Origin: Candidatus Omnitrophota bacterium
Lineage (GTDB): Bacteria; Omnitrophota; Gorgyraeia; Aquiviventales; Aquiviventaceae
DNA length: 40,979 nucleotides
Direction of reading: 5' to 3'
NCBI GenBank assembly: GCA_023247275.1
Contig: JAHFGT010000016.1
Span: 1 to 40,979 of the forward strand
Part shown: positions 25,003 through 31,776 of the stretch, piece after piece
How positions within the stretch are numbered: position 1 is the stretch's first letter
How the letters are laid out: every line of letters starts with the position of its first letter
Notes under the pieces: generated by a model
Database searches by the model: none
What the model saw: the letters and a program-made list of their open reading frames with translations, nothing else
Told to the model about the DNA's origin: nothing
Made by a program: the position numbers and the translations under genes

Positions 25003-26102
25003 CGATGTCGACAGATGCGCGGCGGTATGCCCAAATTCGATACCGGCTCTTGTTGGTTGACGGGTTGCTGACCGCCGTGGTGTTGGCGCTGTTGCAGTTC
25101 AGCGGCTATTCGCGCGCCATCGCGGGCTGGTGGTCGGCGCGACACTGGCCGGCAGAAATCGTCGTCGCTGGATATCTGCTGGTCTTTGGTCTGGTGTCGT
25201 ATTTTACCCTGCTGCCGATTCATGTCTATGGCAGTTTTTACCTGGAGCACCGATTCGGCTTGTCTCGGCTGTCGGTGCGCGGGTGGCTGGTCCGTGAGGC
25301 GAAGCACATCGCGGTCAGTGGTCTCCTCAGCGTGATCCTGATCGAAGGATTGTACGAACTGCTGCGGCACGCGCCGCGCCACTGGCCGGTGTGGGCAACG
25401 ATCGGATGGGTGCTGGTGAGCATCGTGTTGGCGCGAATCTTTCCGACGGTGTTGCTGCCACTGTTCTATAAGACCGCGCCGTTGCAAGATCAGGCCTTGG
25501 TCCGGCGGCTGCTCAACCTCTGCGAGCGGACCGGGCTGTCCGCGCTCGGGGTCTTTCGGTTCGAGCTTGGCGCCGACACCAGGAAGGCGAATGCCGCGCT
25601 GGCCGGTCTTGGCAAGACCCGGCGCGTGTTGGTGTCTGATACGCTCGTTGCCGAGTTTACGCCAGAGGAAATTGAAGGGGTGCTGGCGCATGAGCTGGGG
25701 CATCAGCGGTACCGGCACATCACCAAGCTGTTGATCCTCAGCGCGATCGGCTCGTGGATCGCCTTTCGGCTGACCGACGCTGCGGCGAGTCGTTGGGTGG
25801 CTCCGCTGGGATTGCAAGGGCTTGCGGATATGGCCGGGTTTCCGATGCTGATGTTGTGGTTCTGGCTGCTGGGGTTGCTCGGGTTGCCGCTCCAGAATGG
25901 CGTGTCGCGGCGCTTCGAATGGCAGGCAGATCGGTTTGCCACGACGATGATTCCGTCCGCGCGCGCGTTTGCGGATGCGTTGCGTCGACTGGCCCAGCTC
26001 AATCTAGCCGACCCGAACCCTCCGGCCTGGGTGGTCTGGTTGTTCTATGACCATCCGCCGATAACGGCGCGGATCCAAGCCGCTGAGAAACGCGAACCGT
26101 AA
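24999..26102 (+). CDS. Membrane zinc metalloprotease, M48 (Ste24/CaaX protease-like) family
   Basis: The 367-residue integral membrane protein has about six hydrophobic segments and the gluzincin motif HELGH (231-235) with a third ligand Glu307 in EWQADRFA. The N-terminal five helices (from residue 17) and the ISPxxLPLF-like ARIFPTVLLPLFYK segment resemble Ste24-type CAAX proteases. In bacteria related enzymes act in membrane-protein quality control. It lies in an overlapping string with glpD and an ECF sigma factor (its TAA shares a base with the sigma ATG), so it is probably co-regulated with the stress regulator. Substrate is unknown. Confidence 0.9.
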   Translation: MTMSTDARRYAQIRYRLLLVDGLLTAVVLALLQFSGYSRAIAGWWSARHWPAEIVVAGYLLVFGLVSYFTLLPIHVYGSFYLEHRFGLSRLSVRGWLVREAKHIAVSGLLSVILIEGLYELLRHAPRHWPVWATIGWVLVSIVLARIFPTVLLPLFYKTAPLQDQALVRRLLNLCERTGLSALGVFRFELGADTRKANAALAGLGKTRRVLVSDTLVAEFTPEEIEGVLAHELGHQRYRHITKLLILSAIGSWIAFRLTDAAASRWVAPLGLQGLADMAGFPMLMLWFWLLGLLGLPLQNGVSRRFEWQADRFATTMIPSARAFADALRRLAQLNLADPNPPAWVVWLFYDHPPITARIQAAEKREP

Positions 26103-26710
26103 TGACGGCAGCGGTGTCTGATCATCTAGCGACCCCTGGTGATGAGGCGGCGTTGGTCCAGAGATGCCAGCAGGGGGACCGGCAGGCGTTTGATCAACTG
26201 GTGCTGGCGAATCAACAGCAGGTGTTCGCCGTGGCGCTGCGGATGCTTGGGAATCGGGACGAAGCCGAAGATGTGGCGCAAGATGTGTTCGTGCGCGCGT
26301 TTCGCGGGATCGGCGCCTTTCGACAACAGGCCAAGCTGTCCACCTGGTTGGTGTCGATTACCATGAATCTGTGCCGAAACCGTCGGCGGTGGTGGGCGCG
26401 CCACCGACGAGTGATGGTCGCCTCGCTGGACGACTCAGTGGAGACATCTGATGGTGAGCTCAGTCAGCAGGTGGCGGATCTCTCGCCGTTGCCGGATGAG
26501 ACCGCAGTACGGCGGGAGCAACAGCGGCACGTCCTCGCGGCTGTGCAGCAGCTCGACGAATCGTCTCGGAGCGTCGTGGTGCTGCGCGATCTGCAGGGCT
26601 ACGCGTATGAGGAGATCGCGCAGGTCTTGCATCTGCCGGTTGGAACGGTCAAATCACGGTTGAACCGCGCCCGCCTGGAACTTCGGGCGCTCGTCGACGG
26701 AGCGATCTGA
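26102..26710 (+). CDS. ECF RNA polymerase sigma factor (RpoE-like)
   Basis: The 202-residue protein has region 2 (about residues 33-95: LVLANQQQVFAVALRMLGNR with DEAEDVAQDVFVRAF and STWLVSITMNLCRNRRR) and region 4 (about 140-195: DESSRSVVVLRDLQGYAYEE then IAQVLHLPVGTVKSRLNRAR), with no region 1 or 3. This is an extracytoplasmic-function sigma factor of the RpoE type. Its start overlaps the M48 stop and its TGA overlaps the ATG of the next gene (TGATG), a zinc-finger anti-sigma candidate. It probably directs an envelope-stress regulon that may include this operon; no own promoter was identified. Confidence 0.95.
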   Translation: MTAAVSDHLATPGDEAALVQRCQQGDRQAFDQLVLANQQQVFAVALRMLGNRDEAEDVAQDVFVRAFRGIGAFRQQAKLSTWLVSITMNLCRNRRRWWARHRRVMVASLDDSVETSDGELSQQVADLSPLPDETAVRREQQRHVLAAVQQLDESSRSVVVLRDLQGYAYEEIAQVLHLPVGTVKSRLNRARLELRALVDGAI

Positions 26711-27984
26711 TGGCCTGTCACCCCTATCGCGAATGGCTCTCGGCCTCTCTTGATCAGCAGCTTGAGTCGTCTCACCGGGTCGAGTTGGAGCAACACCTGG
26801 CCGGCTGCGCCGGGTGTCGGGACGAGCTCGCTGGTTTGCAACGTGTCGTCTCCGCGCTGCACGCGGCCACGCCACCCGGTGGGCCGAATTTGTTGCCAGG
26901 GGTCCGCCGAAAGCTGGATCACCAGCCATGGTGGCAGAAGGTCGCGCACCGGGTGGAGTCGCTGTGGCCGGTTCAGGTTTCTCTGCAGACGATGGCGCTG
27001 GCGGCGACCGCGGTCCTTGTCGCGATGGTCGTGGTCATGCCAAAGCCATCCGTCCCACGTTCGAGAGCAAACGTTCCGACACCGGTAGCGGTTGTCCCAA
27101 GCACACCACCCCAACAGCGACTGTCCAACCCGCCACCGACGGTCTCCACTGAACGTGACACGGACGACAAGAACAGGGAACACGTTGTGAGCAAGGGATC
27201 TCTGATCGCTGAGGACCGATTCGATCGATTGGATCAACCGGCCGAGCCGGCTCGGACTCCAGCTGAGGCCCTGATCCTTGAGCTGCCGCAGGCCACCGGA
27301 CTGCAGGAAAGGTCGCTAGAGTTAGCGGCCACTCCAACTGCGACCCGAGCACTCGGCAAGGAAGAACTGAAAACGTTGCATGGGCTGACTGGCGAGGCAA
27401 ACTTTGCCACGACAGATGGCATGGCCCGGTCGACCGATGACACACGGTTGTCGGATCTGACACAGCCTCCAGCTTTGCCAGCCATGGCGTACGGTGGAAT
27501 CGCGCAGGGGTCGTCAACCCAGTCGCCTGCATTTGCGCTGACCGCGGCAAAGAATCGAACGGCCGACCTGTTCCAGGCCCGCTCACCTGGAACCGATCGT
27601 CGGCAGACCACGACTGGCGCAGCGCCGTCAGCCGATCGCACGGCGCCAGCCCAGGCCGGCGCGTCCATCGGGATATCCTCTGCCATGCGCAGTGTGATGC
27701 CGTCGATGTACCTGCGGTGGCATGTGGCCAATTCGGCGAAGGCCACCACCGAGTTGGCCCACTGGGTGCAGGGTCGAGGCGGTGAGTTGACGCCGCTGGA
27801 CAATCAGCACGTGGCTATCGCGCTGCCAGCCGCGGATGTCTCGTTGTTTCTGCATAGCTTCTCCGGCGCGTATGAAATTCCTCCGCCGGCCTCGCCTCCG
27901 TCGCTGCCGCAGTCGAAGTCCGCAGAAAAAGCGAACCAAGCCTCTCCGAACCAGGCGATCCTTGTCATCGATCTCTCTCCCTGA
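26710..27984 (+). CDS. Anti-sigma factor with zinc-finger (zf-HC2) and large periplasmic part
   Basis: Residues 1-40 have the HC2 zinc-finger pattern (Cys3, His29, Cys33, Cys36 in CHPYREWLSASLDQQL and HLAGCAGC) that binds ECF sigma factors. One membrane helix follows (about 94-110), then a 310-residue Thr/Pro/Ala-rich periplasmic part with low predicted structure. A more ordered block near residues 330-390 (MYLRWHVANSAKATTELAHW, ADVSLFLHSFSGAYEIPPPA) may be a sensing domain. The gene starts within the sigma stop codon, so they form a regulatory pair. The long extracellular part is unusual compared with simple RseA-like proteins and may sense ligands or envelope damage. Confidence 0.88.
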   Translation: MACHPYREWLSASLDQQLESSHRVELEQHLAGCAGCRDELAGLQRVVSALHAATPPGGPNLLPGVRRKLDHQPWWQKVAHRVESLWPVQVSLQTMALAATAVLVAMVVVMPKPSVPRSRANVPTPVAVVPSTPPQQRLSNPPPTVSTERDTDDKNREHVVSKGSLIAEDRFDRLDQPAEPARTPAEALILELPQATGLQERSLELAATPTATRALGKEELKTLHGLTGEANFATTDGMARSTDDTRLSDLTQPPALPAMAYGGIAQGSSTQSPAFALTAAKNRTADLFQARSPGTDRRQTTTGAAPSADRTAPAQAGASIGISSAMRSVMPSMYLRWHVANSAKATTELAHWVQGRGGELTPLDNQHVAIALPAADVSLFLHSFSGAYEIPPPASPPSLPQSKSAEKANQASPNQAILVIDLSP

Positions 27985-28053
27985 ACACTTGAGCTCATCC
28001 CACGGAACTTTCCCGCCCCCTGGGTGTCTTACCGGATAACCGGGAGGTGGAGG

Positions 28054-30120
28054 ATGGGACACAGCGATCGAACGGTACTGGGTGTGGTCATCGGGATCTG
28101 GGGTCTGATAGGGAGTGGTGCGCCAGCGCAGGCTGATATCGTTGTGCCAGAACCGATGAGTTGGGTCATCGAGGCGGCGGACTACACCGGCCATCTTGAA
28201 GAACAGGTGGTCCGATTGGATGTCCGGTATACCATTCGTGTGTTGCAAGATGGCTGGGTCCAGGTCCCGCTAAGTCTGGGCGATTCGATGATCACCAAAA
28301 TTGAACTGGAGAAAAAAATAGGACAAACACACATCGCTCCACGTGGCGGCACCTATGTGCTGGTGACGAACAAGAAAGGCACCTACAAAGTGCTGGTGAA
28401 GTGCTCGAAGTTGTTGACCCAGGACAGTCAATTCGAAGGGATTCAACTGGGGATCCCGCAGGCGACATTTTCCACCTTGACGCTGACGCTTCCGTACGAG
28501 GATGTGGAGCTACGTCGCGAGGACCAACTGTATGTCGACCGTCAGGCGGCCGGCGCGAAAAAAACGGTCTTGGTGGCGCGCGTGGGCGCGGCAGAACTGA
28601 TCGACCTGCGCTGGCGTACGCGGCCTGCCGATCCAATCAAGATCGAGCCATTGCTGTATGGGGAGACGAACACGATCGTAACCCTGGAAGAGCAGCTCGC
28701 GCGCGGACTGTCCATCGTTGACTACCGAATCTCGCAGGGGAGCGTGCGCCAGTTCGTGGTTCGCATCCCGGCCGGCCTGAATATCCTCTATGTCCGCGGC
28801 CCAGGGATCGACGATTGGCGAGTGGTTGAACAGGAGGGCACGCGCCTGCTCACCGTCGCGCTCGGGTATGAATTCAAGGAAGGGACATACCGCTTGGTCA
28901 TCGAGTCTGAGCAAACGATCAGTGAGTCTGCCGCCGAGTATGTGGTGCCTGAACTGGTGCTCGATGGCGTCAAGCAAGAGCGGGGCTGTGTGGCCATCGC
29001 GCGATCCGGCAATCTGGAAGTGACGCCGAATGTCAGCGAAGGTATTATGCGGGTTGATGTCAAAGAGCTGCCCAGCGTGATCCAATCCGGCACCGGGTTG
29101 CCGGCCACACTGGCCTATCGTTACCACCAGCATCCATACCGCTTAGCCTTGGCGCTGACGCGGCATGAAGATCATGCGGTGCTGGCGGCGATCGCAGAAC
29201 GAGCTGAGCTGGCCACGGTGCTGTCCCGGCAAGGCGAGCTGTTGACCCGGGCGACGTATCTCATCCGCTCGAACAAGAAACAGTTTCTCGGGGTGGTCCT
29301 CCCGCGCGATGCGACGCTGTGGAGCTGCATCGTCGACGGACGGTCGGTGAAGCCGGTCAAGGGTGACCAGGGACAACTGCTGGTCCCAATGGACGTGGTG
29401 CAAGACTCCACGCGCGCGGTGCCGGTGGAGTTGGTGTATTTTCAGCGGCAGGCCATGTTGACACGGCTGGGCGAGCTGCATCTGACCGGGCCGGTTCTTG
29501 ATGTGCCGACGACCGTTGCGAATTGGGCTGTCTATACGCCGCAGGATGTGCGGTTCTTGAAAGTCAGTGGGAATCTGGATCGTGGAATCGCGGCATCAGA
29601 CTACGTCGAGGATCCATTCATTCAATTAGCGGCGGCCAGCGGACCGATCAATCGGCTGAGTGAGCTCAGCGAGCAAGGGCGGGGACTGGCGGCGCTCGAG
29701 AAGAAGAACGGCGAGGTGGACTCAGATGCCGCCAAGGTGAAACCGCGCGATGGGCGTTGGCGCGAAGATCGCAAGGGTAGCCTGGCGCAGGCCGGCGCAT
29801 GGCTGCGTGGCGATGACCAGGCGAACACATCGACTCAACCGGCAACCGAGCCGCCGACAACTCGGTCCGACGATGAGTTCCAACGCGTGATGGAAGAGAT
29901 GGCGGCGCGGACCAAAGAGACCGGCATCTTGCCCCTGAAGATCCGATTGCCAAAATCCGGCACAGCATATCACTTTAGCCGGCTAATGACCGCGCAGGAT
30001 GCGCTGGCCTTAGATGCCAATTATGTGCGCGTCCATATTCCGTGGATCCTGTTCGCTGGGGTGGGGTTGATCCTGTTGCCGGTGGGTGGAGCAGTTGTCG
30101 CCCGCGTTCGTAAATCCTAA
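28054..30120 (+). CDS. Large secreted, C-terminally membrane-anchored beta-rich protein of unknown family
   Basis: The 688-residue protein has a signal peptide (residues 1-27, ending APAQA before DIVVPEP), a long stretch rich in beta-strand-like, Val/Leu/Thr-rich segments, a low-complexity Arg/Glu/Asp part around 540-625, and one C-terminal membrane helix (IPWILFAGVGLILLPVGGAVVA) with a short basic cytoplasmic end. No enzyme motif is visible and I do not recognise the family. The ATG at 28054 has GGGAGGTGGAGG upstream, an excellent site, and matches the signal peptide. It lies 69 bp after the anti-sigma gene and may be the sensed or regulated partner in the sigma system. Confidence 0.8.
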   Translation: MGHSDRTVLGVVIGIWGLIGSGAPAQADIVVPEPMSWVIEAADYTGHLEEQVVRLDVRYTIRVLQDGWVQVPLSLGDSMITKIELEKKIGQTHIAPRGGTYVLVTNKKGTYKVLVKCSKLLTQDSQFEGIQLGIPQATFSTLTLTLPYEDVELRREDQLYVDRQAAGAKKTVLVARVGAAELIDLRWRTRPADPIKIEPLLYGETNTIVTLEEQLARGLSIVDYRISQGSVRQFVVRIPAGLNILYVRGPGIDDWRVVEQEGTRLLTVALGYEFKEGTYRLVIESEQTISESAAEYVVPELVLDGVKQERGCVAIARSGNLEVTPNVSEGIMRVDVKELPSVIQSGTGLPATLAYRYHQHPYRLALALTRHEDHAVLAAIAERAELATVLSRQGELLTRATYLIRSNKKQFLGVVLPRDATLWSCIVDGRSVKPVKGDQGQLLVPMDVVQDSTRAVPVELVYFQRQAMLTRLGELHLTGPVLDVPTTVANWAVYTPQDVRFLKVSGNLDRGIAASDYVEDPFIQLAAASGPINRLSELSEQGRGLAALEKKNGEVDSDAAKVKPRDGRWREDRKGSLAQAGAWLRGDDQANTSTQPATEPPTTRSDDEFQRVMEEMAARTKETGILPLKIRLPKSGTAYHFSRLMTAQDALALDANYVRVHIPWILFAGVGLILLPVGGAVVARVRKS

Positions 30121-30137
30121 ATCCGGCAAAGCGCCAA

Positions 30138-30198
30138 ATCAGGGACAGCCACTCATTTCCTGGCACGACAACATGGGAAATGAGTGGCTGTCCCTGAT
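30138..30198. repeat. Perfect 23-bp inverted repeat, REP/MITE-like
   Basis: Arms 30138-30160 and 30176-30198 are exact reverse complements over 23 bp with a 15-bp loop. The arm contains GGGACAGCCACTCATTTCC, a type of palindrome I associate with the ends of REP-associated tyrosine transposase (RAYT) elements in many genomes; no transposase gene is in the window. It lies between the unknown protein (stop at 30120) and the next gene, and could also end transcription. Confidence 0.75.
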
Positions 30199-30231
30199 CT
30201 CACACGGTATACTGCAGCATGAGGAGCAGTG

Positions 30232-30549
30232 ATGATGCTTGCCGAACTTGAGATCGTCCCAATCGGCACCAACGGTCCGAGCCTGAGCACCCAACTCGCT
30301 GAAGTTGCCAAGCTGATCGACCAGAGCGGGTTGGATTACCGGCTGGGTCCGATGGGAACGGTGGTCGAAGGCGACTGGGATCAAATTCTCGTCTTAGCCA
30401 AACGATGCCATCAGACGTTGCTCCAGTCCTGCGATCGAGTCATGACGACGATTCGGATCGATGATCGCAAGGATAAACCTGGCAAGGGACGGATCGTCCA
30501 GAAGGTGCAATCGATCGAATCTAAGGTTGGCCGTCCGCTGAAGCGTTGA
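30232..30549 (+). CDS. MTH1187/YkoF-like thiamine-binding family protein
   Basis: The 105-residue protein fits the DUF77/MTH1187 family: MMLAELEIVPIGTNGPSLS, LIDQSGLDYRLGPMGTVVEGDWDQIL, and a C-terminal RIDDRKDKPGKGRIVQKVQSIE. Members form ferredoxin-like folded tetramers and have been linked to thiamine or hydroxymethylpyrimidine binding; the role is not firmly established. GAGGAG at 30221-30226 precedes the ATG at 30232 by 5 bp; GTG at 30229 and ATG at 30235 are alternatives. The stop codon sits at the left edge of the nested inverted repeat. Confidence 0.85.
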   Translation: MMLAELEIVPIGTNGPSLSTQLAEVAKLIDQSGLDYRLGPMGTVVEGDWDQILVLAKRCHQTLLQSCDRVMTTIRIDDRKDKPGKGRIVQKVQSIESKVGRPLKR

Positions 30550-30698
30550 TCCCACCCCCTGGCGGCGGCGCGCCGACAGCAGACGACTTCTGTGTGCGCC
30601 CGAAACGCGCGTCCGCCACACGTCCTAGCTGAACCCCCCATGCTTGAAGTTGCCCGCGTTTCTGACCGCCGGAGGCGGTCACCGCCAGGTGGTGGGAT
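30549..30698. repeat. 150-bp nested inverted-repeat element
   Basis: Outer arms 30549-30565 and 30682-30698 are complementary over 17 bp with one mismatch. Within lie a middle pair GAAACGCG (30602-30609) / CGCGTTTC (30655-30662), and a perfect hairpin GACCGCC-gga-GGCGGTC (30664-30680), plus the palindrome GGCGCGCC near 30567. The left edge touches the upstream stop codon; the right arm holds the Shine-Dalgarno and the ATG of the nuclease gene. No reading frame of note is inside. It looks like a small non-autonomous repeat or structured RNA region. Confidence 0.6.
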
Positions 30699-31218
30699 GA
30701 CCATCCGCGTGTTGTCCGTTCGCCGTCCACTTGTCCGTGTCCTCATACGTCACACAACGCCACTTGCCATCCTCCTGTTGGTGGCAGCTGGGTCATCCCG
30801 CCAGGTCACTCCACCACCGCGCGCCGTCGTCCGGCATGTGATCGATGGCGACACGGTACAGCTCTCTGATGGGCAGCTCGTGCGGTACATTGGGATTGAT
30901 GCCCCTGAGGCGCGACGCCGACGGGGCGACCGATGGGTGGAGGCGGCAGAGCCATTTGCCCACGAGGCGACCGCCTGCAATCAGCAGTTAGTGGACCGCC
31001 AGCCAATTCGGCTGGAGTATGATGTGCAAGTGTACGACGCGTACGGCCGACTCCTGGCGTACGTGTACGTGGGCGACCGGATGGTCAACGCCGAATTGAT
31101 CCGAGCCGGGTGGGCCAGGCCGCTGACGATTCCTCCGGACGTCAAATATGCCCAGCTGTTCCAAGCGCTCGCGCACGAGGCCAGGGAATCGAAGCGAGGA
31201 ATGTGGCAGGTGCGTTAA
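30697..31218 (+). CDS. Secreted thermonuclease (staphylococcal nuclease-like)
   Basis: The 173-residue protein has an N-terminal hydrophobic segment (PLAILLLVAAG, about residues 22-33, a signal peptide with no lipobox Cys) and an SNase domain: VVRHVIDGDTVQL, VRYIGIDAPEARR with the metal-binding and catalytic Asp/Arg, YDAYGRLLAYVYV with the second catalytic Arg, and AELIRAGWARPL. Such enzymes cut DNA and RNA with calcium outside the cytoplasm. The ATG at 30697 follows AGGTGGTGGG. Start and Shine-Dalgarno lie within the right arm of a repeat. Its stop overlaps the convergent TPR gene's stop (TTAA). Confidence 0.92.
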   Translation: MTIRVLSVRRPLVRVLIRHTTPLAILLLVAAGSSRQVTPPPRAVVRHVIDGDTVQLSDGQLVRYIGIDAPEARRRRGDRWVEAAEPFAHEATACNQQLVDRQPIRLEYDVQVYDAYGRLLAYVYVGDRMVNAELIRAGWARPLTIPPDVKYAQLFQALAHEARESKRGMWQVR

Positions 31219-31685
31219 AGGCCTGAGGGACTGCTGGGCGGGCGAGCGCTGCCATCGGTTGCTGGAGGCAGGGGCTGATCAGATCCGCTGGCGGTGGACA
31301 GGCCAGCTTTCTGGACGCAGAACGTGTCCAGAAACTGCCGGTATTTCGGCGACTGTCGGACGTACAACAGATCAGGATCCTTTTGGAGGTAGGCAACGTC
31401 GGTATAGCCAAGTGACAGCGAGCGGCGCAACGCCTCCAACGATTCATCGATGCGCCGCAGGAGCGAATAGCTGCACGCGAGATTATACCAGGTGAGGGGA
31501 TCCTTCCCGCGCAACTGGGTGAGGCGTACGTCGATGACCAGACCCTGCTCGTAGAGTCCGCGGCGGGTGTAGGCCTCGGCGAGCGGCGTCAACACATCGA
31601 CAAAATCTGGATAAGCGCGCAAGAGTTTCTCGTAAAAGGCAATTTCGAAATCGAGGAGCTCTTCGGATTTGGAGCGTCGCGGCAT
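31215..31685 (-). CDS. TPR-repeat protein
   Basis: The 156-residue protein begins MPRRSKSEELLDFEIAFYEK and contains tetratricopeptide-like helical pairs: AYPDFVDVLTPLAEAYTRRG, DPLTWYNLACSYSLLRRIDE and SLEALRRSLSLGYTDVAYL, followed by DPDLLYVRQSPKYRQFLDTF. TPRs mediate protein contacts; no partner is evident. The ATG at 31685 lies about 13 nt from a predicted transcription start, so the transcript would be almost leaderless; no Shine-Dalgarno is seen. It converges with the nuclease gene and diverges from the tRNA nucleotidyltransferase gene. Confidence 0.85.
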   Translation of the reverse strand: MPRRSKSEELLDFEIAFYEKLLRAYPDFVDVLTPLAEAYTRRGLYEQGLVIDVRLTQLRGKDPLTWYNLACSYSLLRRIDESLEALRRSLSLGYTDVAYLQKDPDLLYVRQSPKYRQFLDTFCVQKAGLSTASGSDQPLPPATDGSARPPSSPSGL

Positions 31686-31704
31686 GGGGGATTGTTTGCC
31701 GCCT

Positions 31705-31732
31705 ATTGTGCCAGACCGGCTGGCATTGTCAA
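31705..31732 (-). promoter_or_regulatory. Promoter and operator of the TPR gene
   Basis: On the minus strand TTGACA (31732-31727) is followed after 16 bp by CACAAT (31710-31705). In the spacer TGCCAG (31709-31714) and CTGGCA (31720-31725) form a 6-bp inverted repeat, a likely repressor site that would block polymerase. Confidence 0.5.
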
Positions 31733-31761
31733 GAACCAACACGGTTTTTTTGGATGCAGGG

Positions 31762-31767
31762 TATAAT
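31762..31767 (+). promoter_or_regulatory. Consensus -10 box 9 bp before the tRNA nucleotidyltransferase ATG
   Basis: TATAAT at 31762-31767 is a perfect -10 element. The gene's ATG at 31777 is just where transcription would begin, and no Shine-Dalgarno precedes it, so the transcript would be leaderless. No good -35 was found. Confidence 0.45.
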
Positions 31768-31776
31768 GGCTCCACA

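Noticed and set aside
24846-25817. Minus-strand frame opposite glpD and the M48 gene
   Set aside because: Gln/His/Arg-rich shadow without motifs, covering confident genes on the other strand.
30549-30698. Integron attC site
   Set aside because: No RYYYAAC/GTTRRRY core sites at the ends and no integrase or cassette array nearby.
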